DNA of 64,000 nucleotides from Porites lobata (Eukaryota; Cnidaria; Anthozoa; Scleractinia; Poritidae). The notes below the pieces were generated by a model. It made no database searches, was not told where the DNA came from, and saw nothing but the letters and a program-made list of their open reading frames with translations. The translations under genes and the position numbers were made by a program. The stretch lies in the NCBI GenBank assembly GCA_942486035.1, contig CALNXK010000129.1:124001-188000 (forward strand). The letters are read 5' to 3'. How positions within the stretch are numbered: the stretch's first letter is position 1; every line of letters begins with the position of its first letter. Of the stretch, positions 35,859 through 47,700 are shown piece after piece.

Positions 35859-36707
35859 TCGTGTTCATAGCTACCGTGAAATTTATGTAAGGAAATCGGA
35901 AGATAAGTGACGGTGTATCTGCTCAGTAAACTCTGGTGTACTGGTATATGAAACCGATTCAACAACTTGCGCGCGAGGGTAGGACTGGAACTAGGCAACG
36001 AGGATTGGGGTGACGGGGGGCAAGGGAAAAAAAAAACAACAAAAAATCAAATCGGCGGCTAAGAGCCTGAACCCAGTCTAGCGGTGGTGGTTTGGGAGTA
36101 GAAAGTGGGGGAGAGGAATAGCCCCGGGGGTACTCCCTATACAAGGAGGCTCCGCACGAAAGATGTATTTTTTTTTTTTGGAGGCTTTCTTGCAGTTGCA
36201 CGTGTACTTGAACAAAAAATCCGAAATATTTTTAGATATCAGCAGGTTTTCAGGTCTTGCAATGTCTAGAAAGAGTTCATATCAAAGTCTGCTGGACAAA
36301 TACTCTTATATCAAGAGAGAATGATCATTCTCCCTTGCTTATATTGAATTTTACGACCGCGCCCCTAAATATGGCTGACTCGAATGGACCCGTAATTTTG
36401 GAACATTTTTCGTTATACTCTCACACTATTAAAGCGAATCCAAATGCACCTCCCGAATATAAAAATTCATTATCTTAGCTTGGCCAAACTTGCTTTAAAG
36501 GAATTTGGACAATTTTTTCTCTCGGGTTTTTCAGCTTATAATTTAGCTGTTGGACTCTTTTTATAGATTCAATTGTTGAAGCAAGGACCAGCTTGCAAAA
36601 AAGAAGGACCTGATCCTAATAAAGGATCTAATTAGCAATAAGTGAAAATATAAAACATATATGTAAAACTTTATGTAACTACCCTCTGAAGAAGGAAGGC
36701 CATGCCT
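35859..36707. other. Spacer with repeat fragments
   Basis: A fragment of the GGGTACTCC family lies at about 36120-36200 (CCCCGGGGGTACTCCCTATA, then AGGAGGCTCCG). A hairpin CAAGAGAGAATGATCATTC at about 36313-36338 repeats the motif at 22371. No gene supported. Confidence 0.45.
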
Positions 36708-36716
36708 TCCGAAATA

Positions 36717-36814
36717 TAGCCTGTGTACAGACCCCCGCTCCCCTCAGTAAAAATCGGAGAATAGGCCTCTTCTCCGATTTTTACTGAGGGGAAGGGGGGT
36801 CTGTACACAGGCTA
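36717..36814. mobile_element. Mutator-like MITE, TAGCCTGTGTACAGAC termini
   Basis: A 98-bp hairpin starting TAGCCTGTGTACAGACCCCC and ending GGGGTCTGTACACAGGCTA. TCCGAAATA flanks both sides (36708-36716 and 36815-36823), a perfect 9-bp target duplication. It is a sister of the 26080 element. Confidence 0.88.
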
Positions 36815-36840
36815 TCCGAAATATTGGTAAAAATATATTT

Positions 36841-36997
36841 AATAATCACAGGAGTTCAGGCTTCAGGAGCGAATCATTGATCGTTTATTGCGACAGTGCT
36901 TTTTTTATGGTCCGAAATTGCAGGACCACACTCATCAGGCAACTTCAACGATTGACCGTTAAAAATTACTCCTGAAGCCTGAACTCCTGTGATTATT
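36841..36997. mobile_element. Inverted-repeat element, CACAGGAGTTCAGGCTTCAG arms
   Basis: The left arm AATAATCACAGGAGTTCAGG, continuing CTTCAGGAG, is mirrored at 36968-36997. The intervening 100 bp is not palindromic. Probably a non-autonomous DNA transposon; no clear target duplication. Confidence 0.7.
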
Positions 36998-37037
36998 AAT
37001 AGTCAATGCTCTTCAATTTTAAAACCTTACATAAACC

Positions 37038-37121
37038 TAGTCTGCTACACAGCCGTTTTTAGTGTCTTCGCGCAACGCTCCTCCCATGCCACTACACTAA
37101 AAACGGCTGTGTAGACGACTA
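37038..37121. mobile_element. Mutator-like MITE, TAGTCTGCTACACAGCCG termini
   Basis: An 84-bp element with arms CTACACAGCCGTTTTTAGTG and CACTAAAAACGGCTGTGTAG. ACATAAACC flanks both sides (37029-37037 and 37122-37130), a perfect 9-bp duplication. Relative of the 15397 element. Confidence 0.85.
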
Positions 37122-37130
37122 ACATAAACC

Positions 37131-38196
37131 CCAAAGCTAAACACTTCCTCTTCATTTCTCTCATTGTTTTCACGATTGGTGTTTAGCGTTCGAAGCATGT
37201 TTATCAATTTACCTAGGGTATTGAATAGCTTGTTTACCGACCTGGAATATATTTATCCAGGAAAATGAAGGTAGAGCCTGGTCTCAGCTTAGTGCAGGAA
37301 AAGCGGTTTTCATTAATCACATCTTCGCCCGCATTTCTTAGCCAACGGCTACTGCTAGTTTAATGTTTAGATAATAAATCCGGTAGTCATGGGGTTCCAA
37401 ATGCAAATGAGTTCAATTTTACGTTTCTCCTGGTCAATTTTGGTAAAGTGTTATGTTCATCTGCGAACGAGCTCCAGCAAAACTCAAATGCTTATTCTAG
37501 AGAAGACTATATTCCACAAATATTGACTGTCTTGTTAGAGATTCACTGCGTTTACATTTGACCTTTGTGGCCTTTTGTCTTTTGTGTGTCATTCGTAAAC
37601 AATAGCTAAAACAATGTAACTACTCCGTCGACCAATCCGTCGTTCTGACCAGATATCCGGACAGATTTTACGTCATCAGTTAGAGGGCGCGATCCATTCA
37701 ACCAAAATTCCGACCCGTCCGACTGGGAAAAGGGACCAGTTTTTTCGAAACTTTTTTGGTTGGACCGAACCGATCCTTTGAGTTTTGGACCGAAATTTCC
37801 GGAGATTTTGGTTGAATACAGCTGTCGCTGAGTCGCAGACGTTCCTCCGCGCGAGAACGTCCCCAGCGCTAGCGGCGAAGAGCGAGGAGAAACGGCTGTT
37901 TTCGCAGGCTAGGGAAAGTCAAAAAACCGGTCAAAAAACCGGCCAAAAAAAATGGCGGGAAGAAAAGTCAAGAACGAGGAGAAGTTCTTGACTTTTTTCC
38001 CGCCCGTTTAGACTTTCCGTCGACCCCACTATCTGCCCCTGGGTCCCGAGGATGTGCTAACCCATGTCGCTTTGCGAGCTTGAGTTATCCATATATGAAG
38101 TACCAAGCCTCTTAACGACGTTTGCGCGGGAATTTGCAAGCGATAAGCAAATTTGTAACATCCTTTTCAAAGCTTCCTATTTATTATCTCTATGAT
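37131..38196. other. HELB 5' flank with foldback sequence
   Basis: About 37660-37810 carries a CAACCAAAATTCCGACC and TTTTGGTTG repeat. About 37955-38003 holds a hairpin with arms GGCGGGAAGAAAAGTCAAGA and TCTTGACTTTTTTCCCGCC. The HELB promoter should lie in the last few hundred bases, but I see no TATA box or other decisive signal. Confidence 0.45.
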
Positions 38197-38767
38197 ATGC
38201 CTTCTTTCACTGGCTACACTCCTTATACCAAGAAAGAAGAGAACAGAGATCGAGGAGATGACTCTGTTTTTGGCACTGATAGTGAAGATGAAGCCGAGGA
38301 TATCTTCGAAGGCGCTGATTTCGACTTCAGTATTGCAAAACCAGCGCGTCAACTTCGCCAAGTTGTGCAAGAAATGAAAGAACTGCAGCGAAAGGACGGT
38401 AGTTTCTTCGAGAAACCAGGAGTCACTCGGGTGCGTGGTAAATTTGATCCCCTGTTCTCTGAACCTTGGTGGAGAGTAGAATTACAAGTTAACACAGTTA
38501 AATCATCGAAGCACGAAAAGATGGCTTCCTCACTGCCCTCTTACATGTACCGAACGGATGATGGTGTTGGGAAAGATATTTTGTCTCTGTTTTTGCAGGC
38601 GTGCGAAGTACACCAGCAAAATGTGACGATGTTTTTGGAATTCATCAGAAACAACAACCTTAGACCATCATTAAATAGTCTGCTGGAAAACTTAAATCAA
38701 TTTAGTAATTCTAGTGAAGACCACGAGGAGGTCGCGCACCAGATTCAAACATCGCTTCATCATACAC
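38197..38767 (+). CDS. HELB: HELB exon 1
   Basis: It encodes residues 1-190 plus one base and ends at ACAC followed by GTAAGT (phase 1). It carries the acidic DDSVFGTDSEDEAED stretch and the EPWWRVELQVN motif of the HELB N-terminal domain. An in-frame TTG-started extension exists upstream, but the ATG at 38197 (MPSFTGYTPY) is the first Met. Confidence 0.85.
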
Positions 38768-41700
38768 GTAAGTTTAATTTTAATAAGCTTTCTGCGTGGA
38801 AATAGACCTCTAGGATACATCCTCTTGACGCAAAATATATTTTGTTGTCCTAATTGTCTTTGGTTTAAAATTTGTAAACCAGATAGAACGACTAAAAAAA
38901 TTAATAAATGTGGTTCGAAGAATGAACCGAAGAAAAACCACAACATACACGTACGCGGCTGTCACGACCCCCCATGTCCTCAGATTTTGAAAATTGATAG
39001 GGAATTTGACAGTAGCCTGTTCCAGCTGTTCAGACAGTAGAACGCGGTGGTAAGTGGGGGAGCGAGTTAAGTTGTACACTGCGAAAACGGACGGGGGGCG
39101 GGGGGGGGTGGGGCGACAGCGAGAGAACGCCTGTAAACATTGTTAACAAAGGGTTGTTCCGGTATACTGGATTCCAGTATACCCTCTTATTGGTCGATTA
39201 TGACACCTTCTGTTAACACTCGAGCACTGGTGACATTGATGAGGAATGGGATATGGAGGGAGAGAGACATCTGTTGTCGAATCACATGGACATCGAAGCT
39301 ACTATAAACAATGCATTTCCTGTATGAGGAATCTTTTTGTCGAGGAGCCAAAAATTTGCTTGCATCTCATTCGCTGAGACCAGGACGCTTTCGCGATTCT
39401 TCTAACGGGCTCTAGGAGACCTTCATTTTTCTACTCTTTCCACGAATAATAAACGTAATCACAGGAAAAGTTGGCGAGTCAATTTCCATGATCATCATCG
39501 TTGCGCCATAATGAAACCGCGGGAATGAAACCAAACTCAAGCGATTTGGAATAACAGCAACAACAGCCATAGGTTGGGGACAGGAGGAAGGCATGGACGA
39601 AGACACGGCAATGTGAAAGGAAGGTGTGCGTGTCATCATTTTATGGAAGCCCAGAAAGGCAAAAAAAACTCTTATTTGAGAGGTTATTTAGCCGCAATAA
39701 AAAGATTAATGCTTTAACAGAGGCCAAAGAAAATCAGTACTTAACTGCATCTGGAATCAAATTCTTTCAGAAACAAACCGCAGGAAATAATTGCCCAGTA
39801 TGCATGACTGACCGTCTAAATGTTAGGCTAAAAGCAACAGAAATTAGATTTGCTTGGTTAAAAGAAGGAAAACCTCTGATGTTGTTTATTGAAAGCTAAC
39901 TGAAAGGTCACGTTTCACACTATCACGAGCTTATGTCCGGGTCGCGTCTAGCCTGTCAGCACTTTGTAGTTCATGTCACAGTTACACGGGCGGCGGTCAA
40001 TTAAGGGTGGAAAGAGCTCTGTAAGGGAATGTTTACAGGCGTTTTCTCCCCCTTTCCCTCTCTAGTCTCCCCTCATTTTTTTTTTCCTCGTGAATTTTTC
40101 TCCCGCGCTCTACTATCTGAACGCCTGGAACAGGCTAATTTGACAGAGGAAGTTGGTGTTGACACCAAGTCCCGCGGTGGGTAGGGTTAGATACATTATG
40201 CTCGAAAATTTGAGCCTTATGCTTTGAGGGTTACCCTCAAAACAATGGCATTATGCCTAAAATCATGCTCAAAAAGTAGCATTATGCTTTGATGCCCTTT
40301 TGTATCCCCGCAGACATGAATACAACATTTTATCACATCAGTTACAAATTTCGAACTGGCAGCCATGGTGGATAGACAATTGGCCAGCCTTAGCAGACTA
40401 GCAAAATGATGCAACAGTGCAACAAGACATTGAAACTAGCAATCAAGCCTTTGAATGGTCATATTTATGCCAGAGGACGTCTGAGACATTTAAAACATCT
40501 TAGACGACTTAGACGTCTTGTATAAATACGGGAAATAAGGCAGACGCATTAAACGTGAGATGAATAAAATGTCCGAAGTTAAGTGCGTCCCATGCACTTA
40601 ACAGATAAATAATATTAGTCATCTCAAGGGTTTAAGACGTCTAGTATTAAAACGGGATGCACTTAACAGTCAGACATTTAATGCGTCTGGACGTCTAAGA
40701 TGTTTTCTAGTATAAATACAGCCAATATGTTAATCCTTACTGAAAGCACTTGGAAGTAAAAAATTTTGTAGTACAGTTATGGAAATTATTAATATTTTTT
40801 CATTATCATTCACATTATGCTGAAAAATTGGCCATTATGCTTGATGCTCTGACTAAAGCATTATGCCCAAAGTTATGCCGGCTTAATGTATCTAACCCTA
40901 GCAGTGGGGACTTTTGAATTTCCTCTGATTATGAATGTCATTGTGGAATGGGAGTCACTCAGTTACCAGTTGCATTACCGTGTAATTAGATAAGTAGTTA
41001 TCAAAGATGTCAGCCATTGATCTGACAAGGATCTGAAGGTACATGTATACACCTGTGAAAGATGGCTGTCAAGGAGAACATAACAAGCCATCTTTTTTTA
41101 TCCTCTCTATCTTGTTCAAATGTATACATCCCTTCAAGTGATGAACCTTTAAAATAACAGTTTCTGCAAAATGATAAGTTGAAAGGCTGTGAAAAACAAG
41201 ACTGTACCACTGGCTTCACAGCTACTAATCCATTTGCCCCTGGAGATTTTGCGGAAAAGCGCGTTTTGACAATAGTCGAGTGGTTTTCTGGTCACTGTCG
41301 TGCTATACAGAGCTAAAACTCACCACAAAGCTGTTTGCAGGTCGTTCACTTCGTGGCCTTCTGATCCAGATGCAAAATATTAGCTTGCGGAGTTCGGGCA
41401 TGTGCAGAAAGGACAATTTCGAGTTTTGGGGTTTAAAAGTGACACAGCAGTCTTGACTTTTACTTTTCTCTTTCTTTCCTCATTTTTTTTCTCTTGCTGG
41501 GCATTTAGTAGGCTTCATTTTGGTGGGAAAAGTCTTTAGGAAAGCTTTTAGGATCTTACGATTAGATGAAAGGAAAGCTAGGTGTGTAGTGGAACAAGAT
41601 TTTCATGGAAATTTTCAGGTCAGTCAGGGTTGTCAAAAGTAGCAGGTTGGTGGCGAAAATCGCCGCCTACTATGCTTGGCATTTCTTTGTGGATGGCGTT

Positions 41701-44700
41701 TTTTAAATAAATTATCCTTAGACTGGCTGCTGTCCTTGACCGTTAAAACTGATGACATCACAAGCAGTAGAAAGGATGTGGATCTGCATGGGTGGTTACG
41801 GGCAGCTCAGGGGGAAGTGGGTCAAATTTCACAAATTGTGGCAACATGTAATGGCTATTGATTCAATGAAACGCATTTGTCTCACAGTCTTCCCACAGTG
41901 TCTTGAATTCTTGGAAAAGTCTTGAAATTTGCCCAGCAATTTTCCAGACCTGGAAAAGGTCTGGAAAACAGAGATAAAGTCTTGAAAAAATGGTAAAAAG
42001 TCTTGAGTTTTTTTTGAAAGCTGAAACAAGTGCATAACAGGTGAAATTTTTTTTTGTGTTGGTCAAATCTTATTCAGTCTCGCATGTATATTATTTGCAG
42101 TGCATCATGGAAAAAGCTTTGTTCCTGCGTTTTTTTTTAAAGGTCTGACTCTCTATTGATCACCTATTTGATAACTTTGAGTCTTGGAAAAGAAATTATT
42201 GTTATATTTGGAAAACGTCTGGAAAAAGTGGATCCAAAAATTCCGATGAAGCCTGCTCTCAGTTGGAGGGGTGGGGAATTTGTTCTCTGTTAACCAAATA
42301 TGATGTCGTTGGGGTAGGCCATTTGAGCACAAAAAAGGCTTGGAGTTCAAATCCCTGGCTTCAGAACAAGTGGATTCTATTTCTTTTCTTTATTGTTAAT
42401 ATTTTAACAGGGTTTGAACTGTGTTAAGAGCAGCGTGTTTTGTAATTTAGTTGATACAGTTGTACAGTTGAAAAAATGAAATTGAGAGATCTCAGTGTGC
42501 TTGAGCAGGAAGGACTTCATACCCTATTCTGTGGTACATACCTATATATTTTATTTATAATTTTGTATTTGCAGAGGGGAAGAGCTGTTAAAAAGTGCAC
42601 CACTTTTTATTTTGTGGTTTTCTTAGTATTGCTGGTTTGCAACTGATGACATGGCAGCCATGTTGGTTGACAAGAGTACAAGCTCTTCCCTCCTCTAGGG
42701 ACCTAACTTTTTTTCATCCAAATTCTGTGAAAGGAAAAAATTGTCCACCCTGTTATGTTGTTGCTAACCCAGAAAAGCTTTTTAAAGCTATTCTTGTAAG
42801 TGTTTTTAAAAATGCATGTAAACTTACATTTTTGCAATGAGCATAAAAATTAATTTTCTTGCTCATCATTTTCTCTCATGTTTGAATAAACTTATCCCTT
42901 GGACCTGATATGCCAATTAATAGTAATAGGAGTCCCCATATCTATGCCTTTCCCTCTAGGGTTAGGTTAATTTTTAATATTTGAAAATTATTTTCTGTTT
43001 CCGCTTTACTTTTATATTTGCAGCCACTGGTAAAGCTTTCCTGGTGCCAGAATTTACACGTTTTGCTCACCGATTATTACCTCGTCATGTTCGTTCCATC
43101 TTTGATGAACGTTCCCTAGAGGTACTGCAAGAATTAGAGAGGGCCATCAACATGGAGCCATGGATTTTTGGCTACTGGACTGTTCTTAGTTCAAGGTATG
43201 ACCTGTCAGGATGTGAAGCTAAGCTAACATCTTTTCAGGAATGTGATCTATTCCAGAAAATGCCAGTTAGTATGCAAGATGCATTACGCATATACCACAA
43301 ACTTTGTGAAAAGATCCGTAAGTTTGGGCACACCTACGTATATCTCTCGCAGCTGAAAGGATGGGAAACTAATGTAAAGCACTGGGAGGAGAGTCTTTCC
43401 TATCTGAGCTCAATAGATGCGGTGGAGACTTGTGATGACCATCTGGGTGATGAACGGATTGTCTTTTTACCTTACCTTCGTCAGTTTGAACAAAGAATCG
43501 CAAACAACTTGTCATACATCATGCATAAGGAACCGTGGATTGGTAACATTGATGTTGAGCAACAGGTAATTGTAAGTGGTTTCAAATATGCATGTGTCCT
43601 CACAATGTAGTTAAGGTGGCCAGTACTAGTTTTCTTGCATGGTGAGTCCATTGCGCATGCACCCCACTCCACTTTGTATGTGCAAGATACAGAAAACGAC
43701 TGTGGCGGTGTGCTGCTATTTTTGTGCAAAGTTACTTTTGGCCTGTTTTAAATAAAATTCATGTTTATCTAACTCTTAATACATCGTAATGAAATCCTGT
43801 TTTAACTATATATTTTCATTTCTCTGCTCAGTGCGTAAGTTTCAAAATGAATACTTGCATGCGATGTGCACTGCGATAGATCATGACAGGAATTAGAAGA
43901 GCAATGACACTCTAAGTACTAGCATAACTACAAAAATAATAAACTAGAATACTACCACAATTAACCACACTTTATCTTCTTGGCTACATTTCATCGTTTG
44001 GATCATGTCAGCGTGCAAAGAAAGTAGTGTCTGATAGCCCGAGGCTAGTGGATTTTGCTATCGGGCTAGTGAATTCTGTTATTAACTTGCCCGACGGGCA
44101 AGAGAAGTTTTTTGAGGAATTCAAATTACAGAAGAACTGTGAAATCAATCTGCTAATCAAACACGAGTTGAGATTCTTGCACCTTTCGCAGTTAGATGCC
44201 TTTAGGCTTGTCTCTTTAATAGATGCTCTACCAACTGAATGGTGTGAATCGTTAAAAACCTGCATCTCTACAGGTGACACATCATTCAATGTGCGTGATG
44301 AGATAAAGTTCAGCTTAAATGGTCAAATTGTTTTACTTGAAAAAGCGTATTCAAAAATTGTTTATAAAGAACTTTGAAACAGAATCGTCACTCCACCAAC
44401 TGCTAAACTAAAGTTTAATGCTCATTTTGTTAATGACACTTTGAACTGGAAAAAATTTACAGCTTGCCATATCACATTGCCTTGGATACAAAGACTTGCA
44501 AGTTTCAGTATAAATTACTAAACAAATGCATTGTGACAAATACCTTCTTATGCAAAATCGGTGTCATACCATCTCCAGCGTGCTCCTTATGTAGTGTATC
44601 GGATGAATCCCTCAAACATCTTTTTCTGTCTTGTCATTATACTAAGAATTTCTGGGCTGAGGTTATAAAATGGCCTGTTGATCATAAAGTTAAGAATGAA

Positions 44701-47700
44701 AATCTTTCAGACAAAGATATACTGTTTGGTATTATTGGATGCAAGGACAAGATATTTGTGAATCATATTTTATTACTGGCAGAACAATACCTATACTCTT
44801 GTAGACAGAACAAATATTCACCCTTCATCATTGTTTTCATAAAGGGCTGTGTCATGGCAGTCCAGTTCATTTTATTTAATCTTGCCAACTGCTCGCCCTC
44901 AATCGCTATGGAACTTAAAGTAAGCAAAGAAATTACATGTAAATGACAAAATCAGAGATCCGAGACCAACAAATGTGTCACCTGAGCGTTATTTTTGAAG
45001 TTGCAAGAAGCAGGGATCAACTTTGAAAAACTGTTAGGCTGCGGAACAGTTTTCAAAAACCCAAATTTCAATCCGTTTCAATCTTCCTCAGTTTTGCCCA
45101 TCTGTGGCATCTGTTGTTTCTGTTATATTATTTTAACCTTCCTTTAAAGTTTTACGCAGTTATTTTTATGTTTCTCTTAATTTAACGGGCATTTTGTAAT
45201 TTCCTAATTTGGCTGAATTTCGTGACACAGCTCCTTTTCTTAATCAAGACAGTGATCGCTAAGTCAGACAATAAGCTGGAGACCCACAATATGAAATGAA
45301 GCAAATATAAATTTGATTAGCATACAATCCTTTCGCTGCTTACTTCATTTATTAATTTTTTCATGTAAATAGAGAAGAATGTACTGGGAAGGGGTGTGTT
45401 TTATCCATATGTAATTGTGTGTGCGATGTATATATGTTTAGTTTCCTTTTATTTTTTGTATTTTTCTTTCGTGTTCATAAGGGTCAGTGTGTAAAACACT
45501 GTGGTACATGAATTTATTGTAAAAACAAAATAAAAATGTATTGTGTATTATTATGTATTATTAAAAAAAACTGTCAAAAAGGAGGGAAACTGGTACGAGC
45601 CGCCTTAAGAAAACAAAACTTTCTCATGAATCCGCAAGTTGGTAACTGCCTCCTCCTCAGGTGCTTAGGTTTTTTCGCACCCTGGTCGCAAACAAAGGCA
45701 AATGCAAAATGCCAGTGACCTTTGATGAAGCACAAGTGACAATAGGAAGGAGAAAGAAGAGAAGAGGCCTTTTTGTCCTTCCTGCCTTCTCTTGCGCCCA
45801 ATAATACTAGAGAGATGAGTGAGAGACGAGTGAGGCAGGATAGGGTATATAATAGGAATGCTAAGAAATAAATGATAATGATGATAAATGGGGGATCACA
45901 GAATCATTGCAGAGACAATATCTCTGGCTGAAACCCTAATAATGTCCAATTTAGCAGGGCATTTGTTGCTGGATATGACACCAACATCTGTTTAGTCTTA
46001 AAATGTTGCAAATGATTCCTTGATAAGCATTTAAGAAAGAGAAATTGTTTCATTTTAATAATATATTATTGCTGTTGTTCAAGAGAGTTGCCAGGGTTGT
46101 CACCAAGATTTCAAGTTGCCTGATAAACACAACAAGCAGGCAGGGAATAAAACAGCTAGGGATTTCTTTTGGTTCTATTTTTCTTCTCGTTTCCAATGAA
46201 AGTAGCCAGGGACCACATTCATAGTAGCCGGGGGAAATTTTTGGTCCCTGGCTGTTAATCCTTAATGACAGCCCAGGTTGTTCTCTAGTTTAGGTCCTCT
46301 ATTTTTCTAAAACTTACATTTATGACATTCACGACTGGGCTCAGTTTGTTGTATTTTTTTGTTCTGAGTACTCTATGTATGTTATTGATTGTTAACTTGA
46401 AACTGACAGGGTTGTCACTAAGATTTCAAGTTGCCGGGTATTTGTTGTTAGTAGCCGGGGAAGTCGCAAGCAGTCATGGAGCCCCTTCCCACCCACCCCC
46501 CCACTCTCCCAAGAAGGTTTTGAAGTGCAACTTTTACCGTTTTCAAAAAGGCATTACCGCCCCAAAAAAGCAATCTTCATCAAGAGTACAGCTATCATTA
46601 GCGGTTTTATGATGATCACGTCGTTATTAAAGAAAACTACAACATTCTGAGATACTAAAATAATAGGTAAATTACTTTACGTAAAGGCTCCTTGGAGGGT
46701 TTTTTTTGTGGCCGCCAAATGGGAATATACATGTAAGCACCGGGCCTAAAAAAAAAGGACAGGTTGGCACCGGTCACGTTATCTGCGCAGTCTTATCTTC
46801 ACGCAGACAAGGCGCATGCTGGCCAGTGAAGTGTTAAATCACAACTATACTTTACAAATGCTAAAAATGTTGAAAGGACAATCGATTCTTATACGGTGCA
46901 AATGAATTAACGTGCACTGTAAACTCAATTGTAAATCCTCATTATTTTAGTTATACGTAAGAACGAAACAACTTACGGAAAACAAAAGTGAAACTAATAT
47001 TGCAAATGAATTAACCCACGCAGAAGCGGAAAGAAGAAAAGCGGACGATGAATGTACGAAAAAGTATCATAAAAATCGCGGGATAAAATATGGCAAAACT
47101 AAACTGCACAACTGGTGACATTAGTGGTCTCGAATTTATGAACGAAACATCACTTACCATACCAAGAAACTGACCTACGGAAAAGCGTTTAAACGACAGG
47201 GCTAATACTTTATAAACGACGCTGAGATGTCAAAACGAGACTCAAAGAGAAGAATGTAAAAGTAATGCTACTTCTTGGAAATAGAACTAAGAGCAAGTGA
47301 TCATGGCCTGCGGACAATCATCGAATATTTTCCGTTGACCGTGCGTTATTTTATATACTCGATACCTAAAGCTAAATGTAGACCTGGTCACTTAAATGTC
47401 CACATATTAAACATGGCAATCAGTCATAGTCTTCATCTTCAAAGCCTTCATCATAATCCTAATTATCATCAACATCAGCATCAGGGAGATTTAACCCTCG
47501 GATGATGCCTCAACTTGTGATGTCAACAGAGATCTGCTCAGGTCTTTCATCGTGAACAAAGAGTGCAGAATCCTTTGCCACTTCTTCGACATGTTCAACA
47601 CAAACCCTACACAACAGTTGAAACTAGGGACTTTTCGCATCGACAAAGGTGACGGCATGGAAAAGTCACTTTTAAAAATGAATGGGCGTTTTTTCCAACT

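Noticed and set aside
38122..38196. Upstream extension of HELB exon 1
   Set aside because: The extended frame opens with TTG rather than ATG, and the first real ATG at 38197 fits the protein better.
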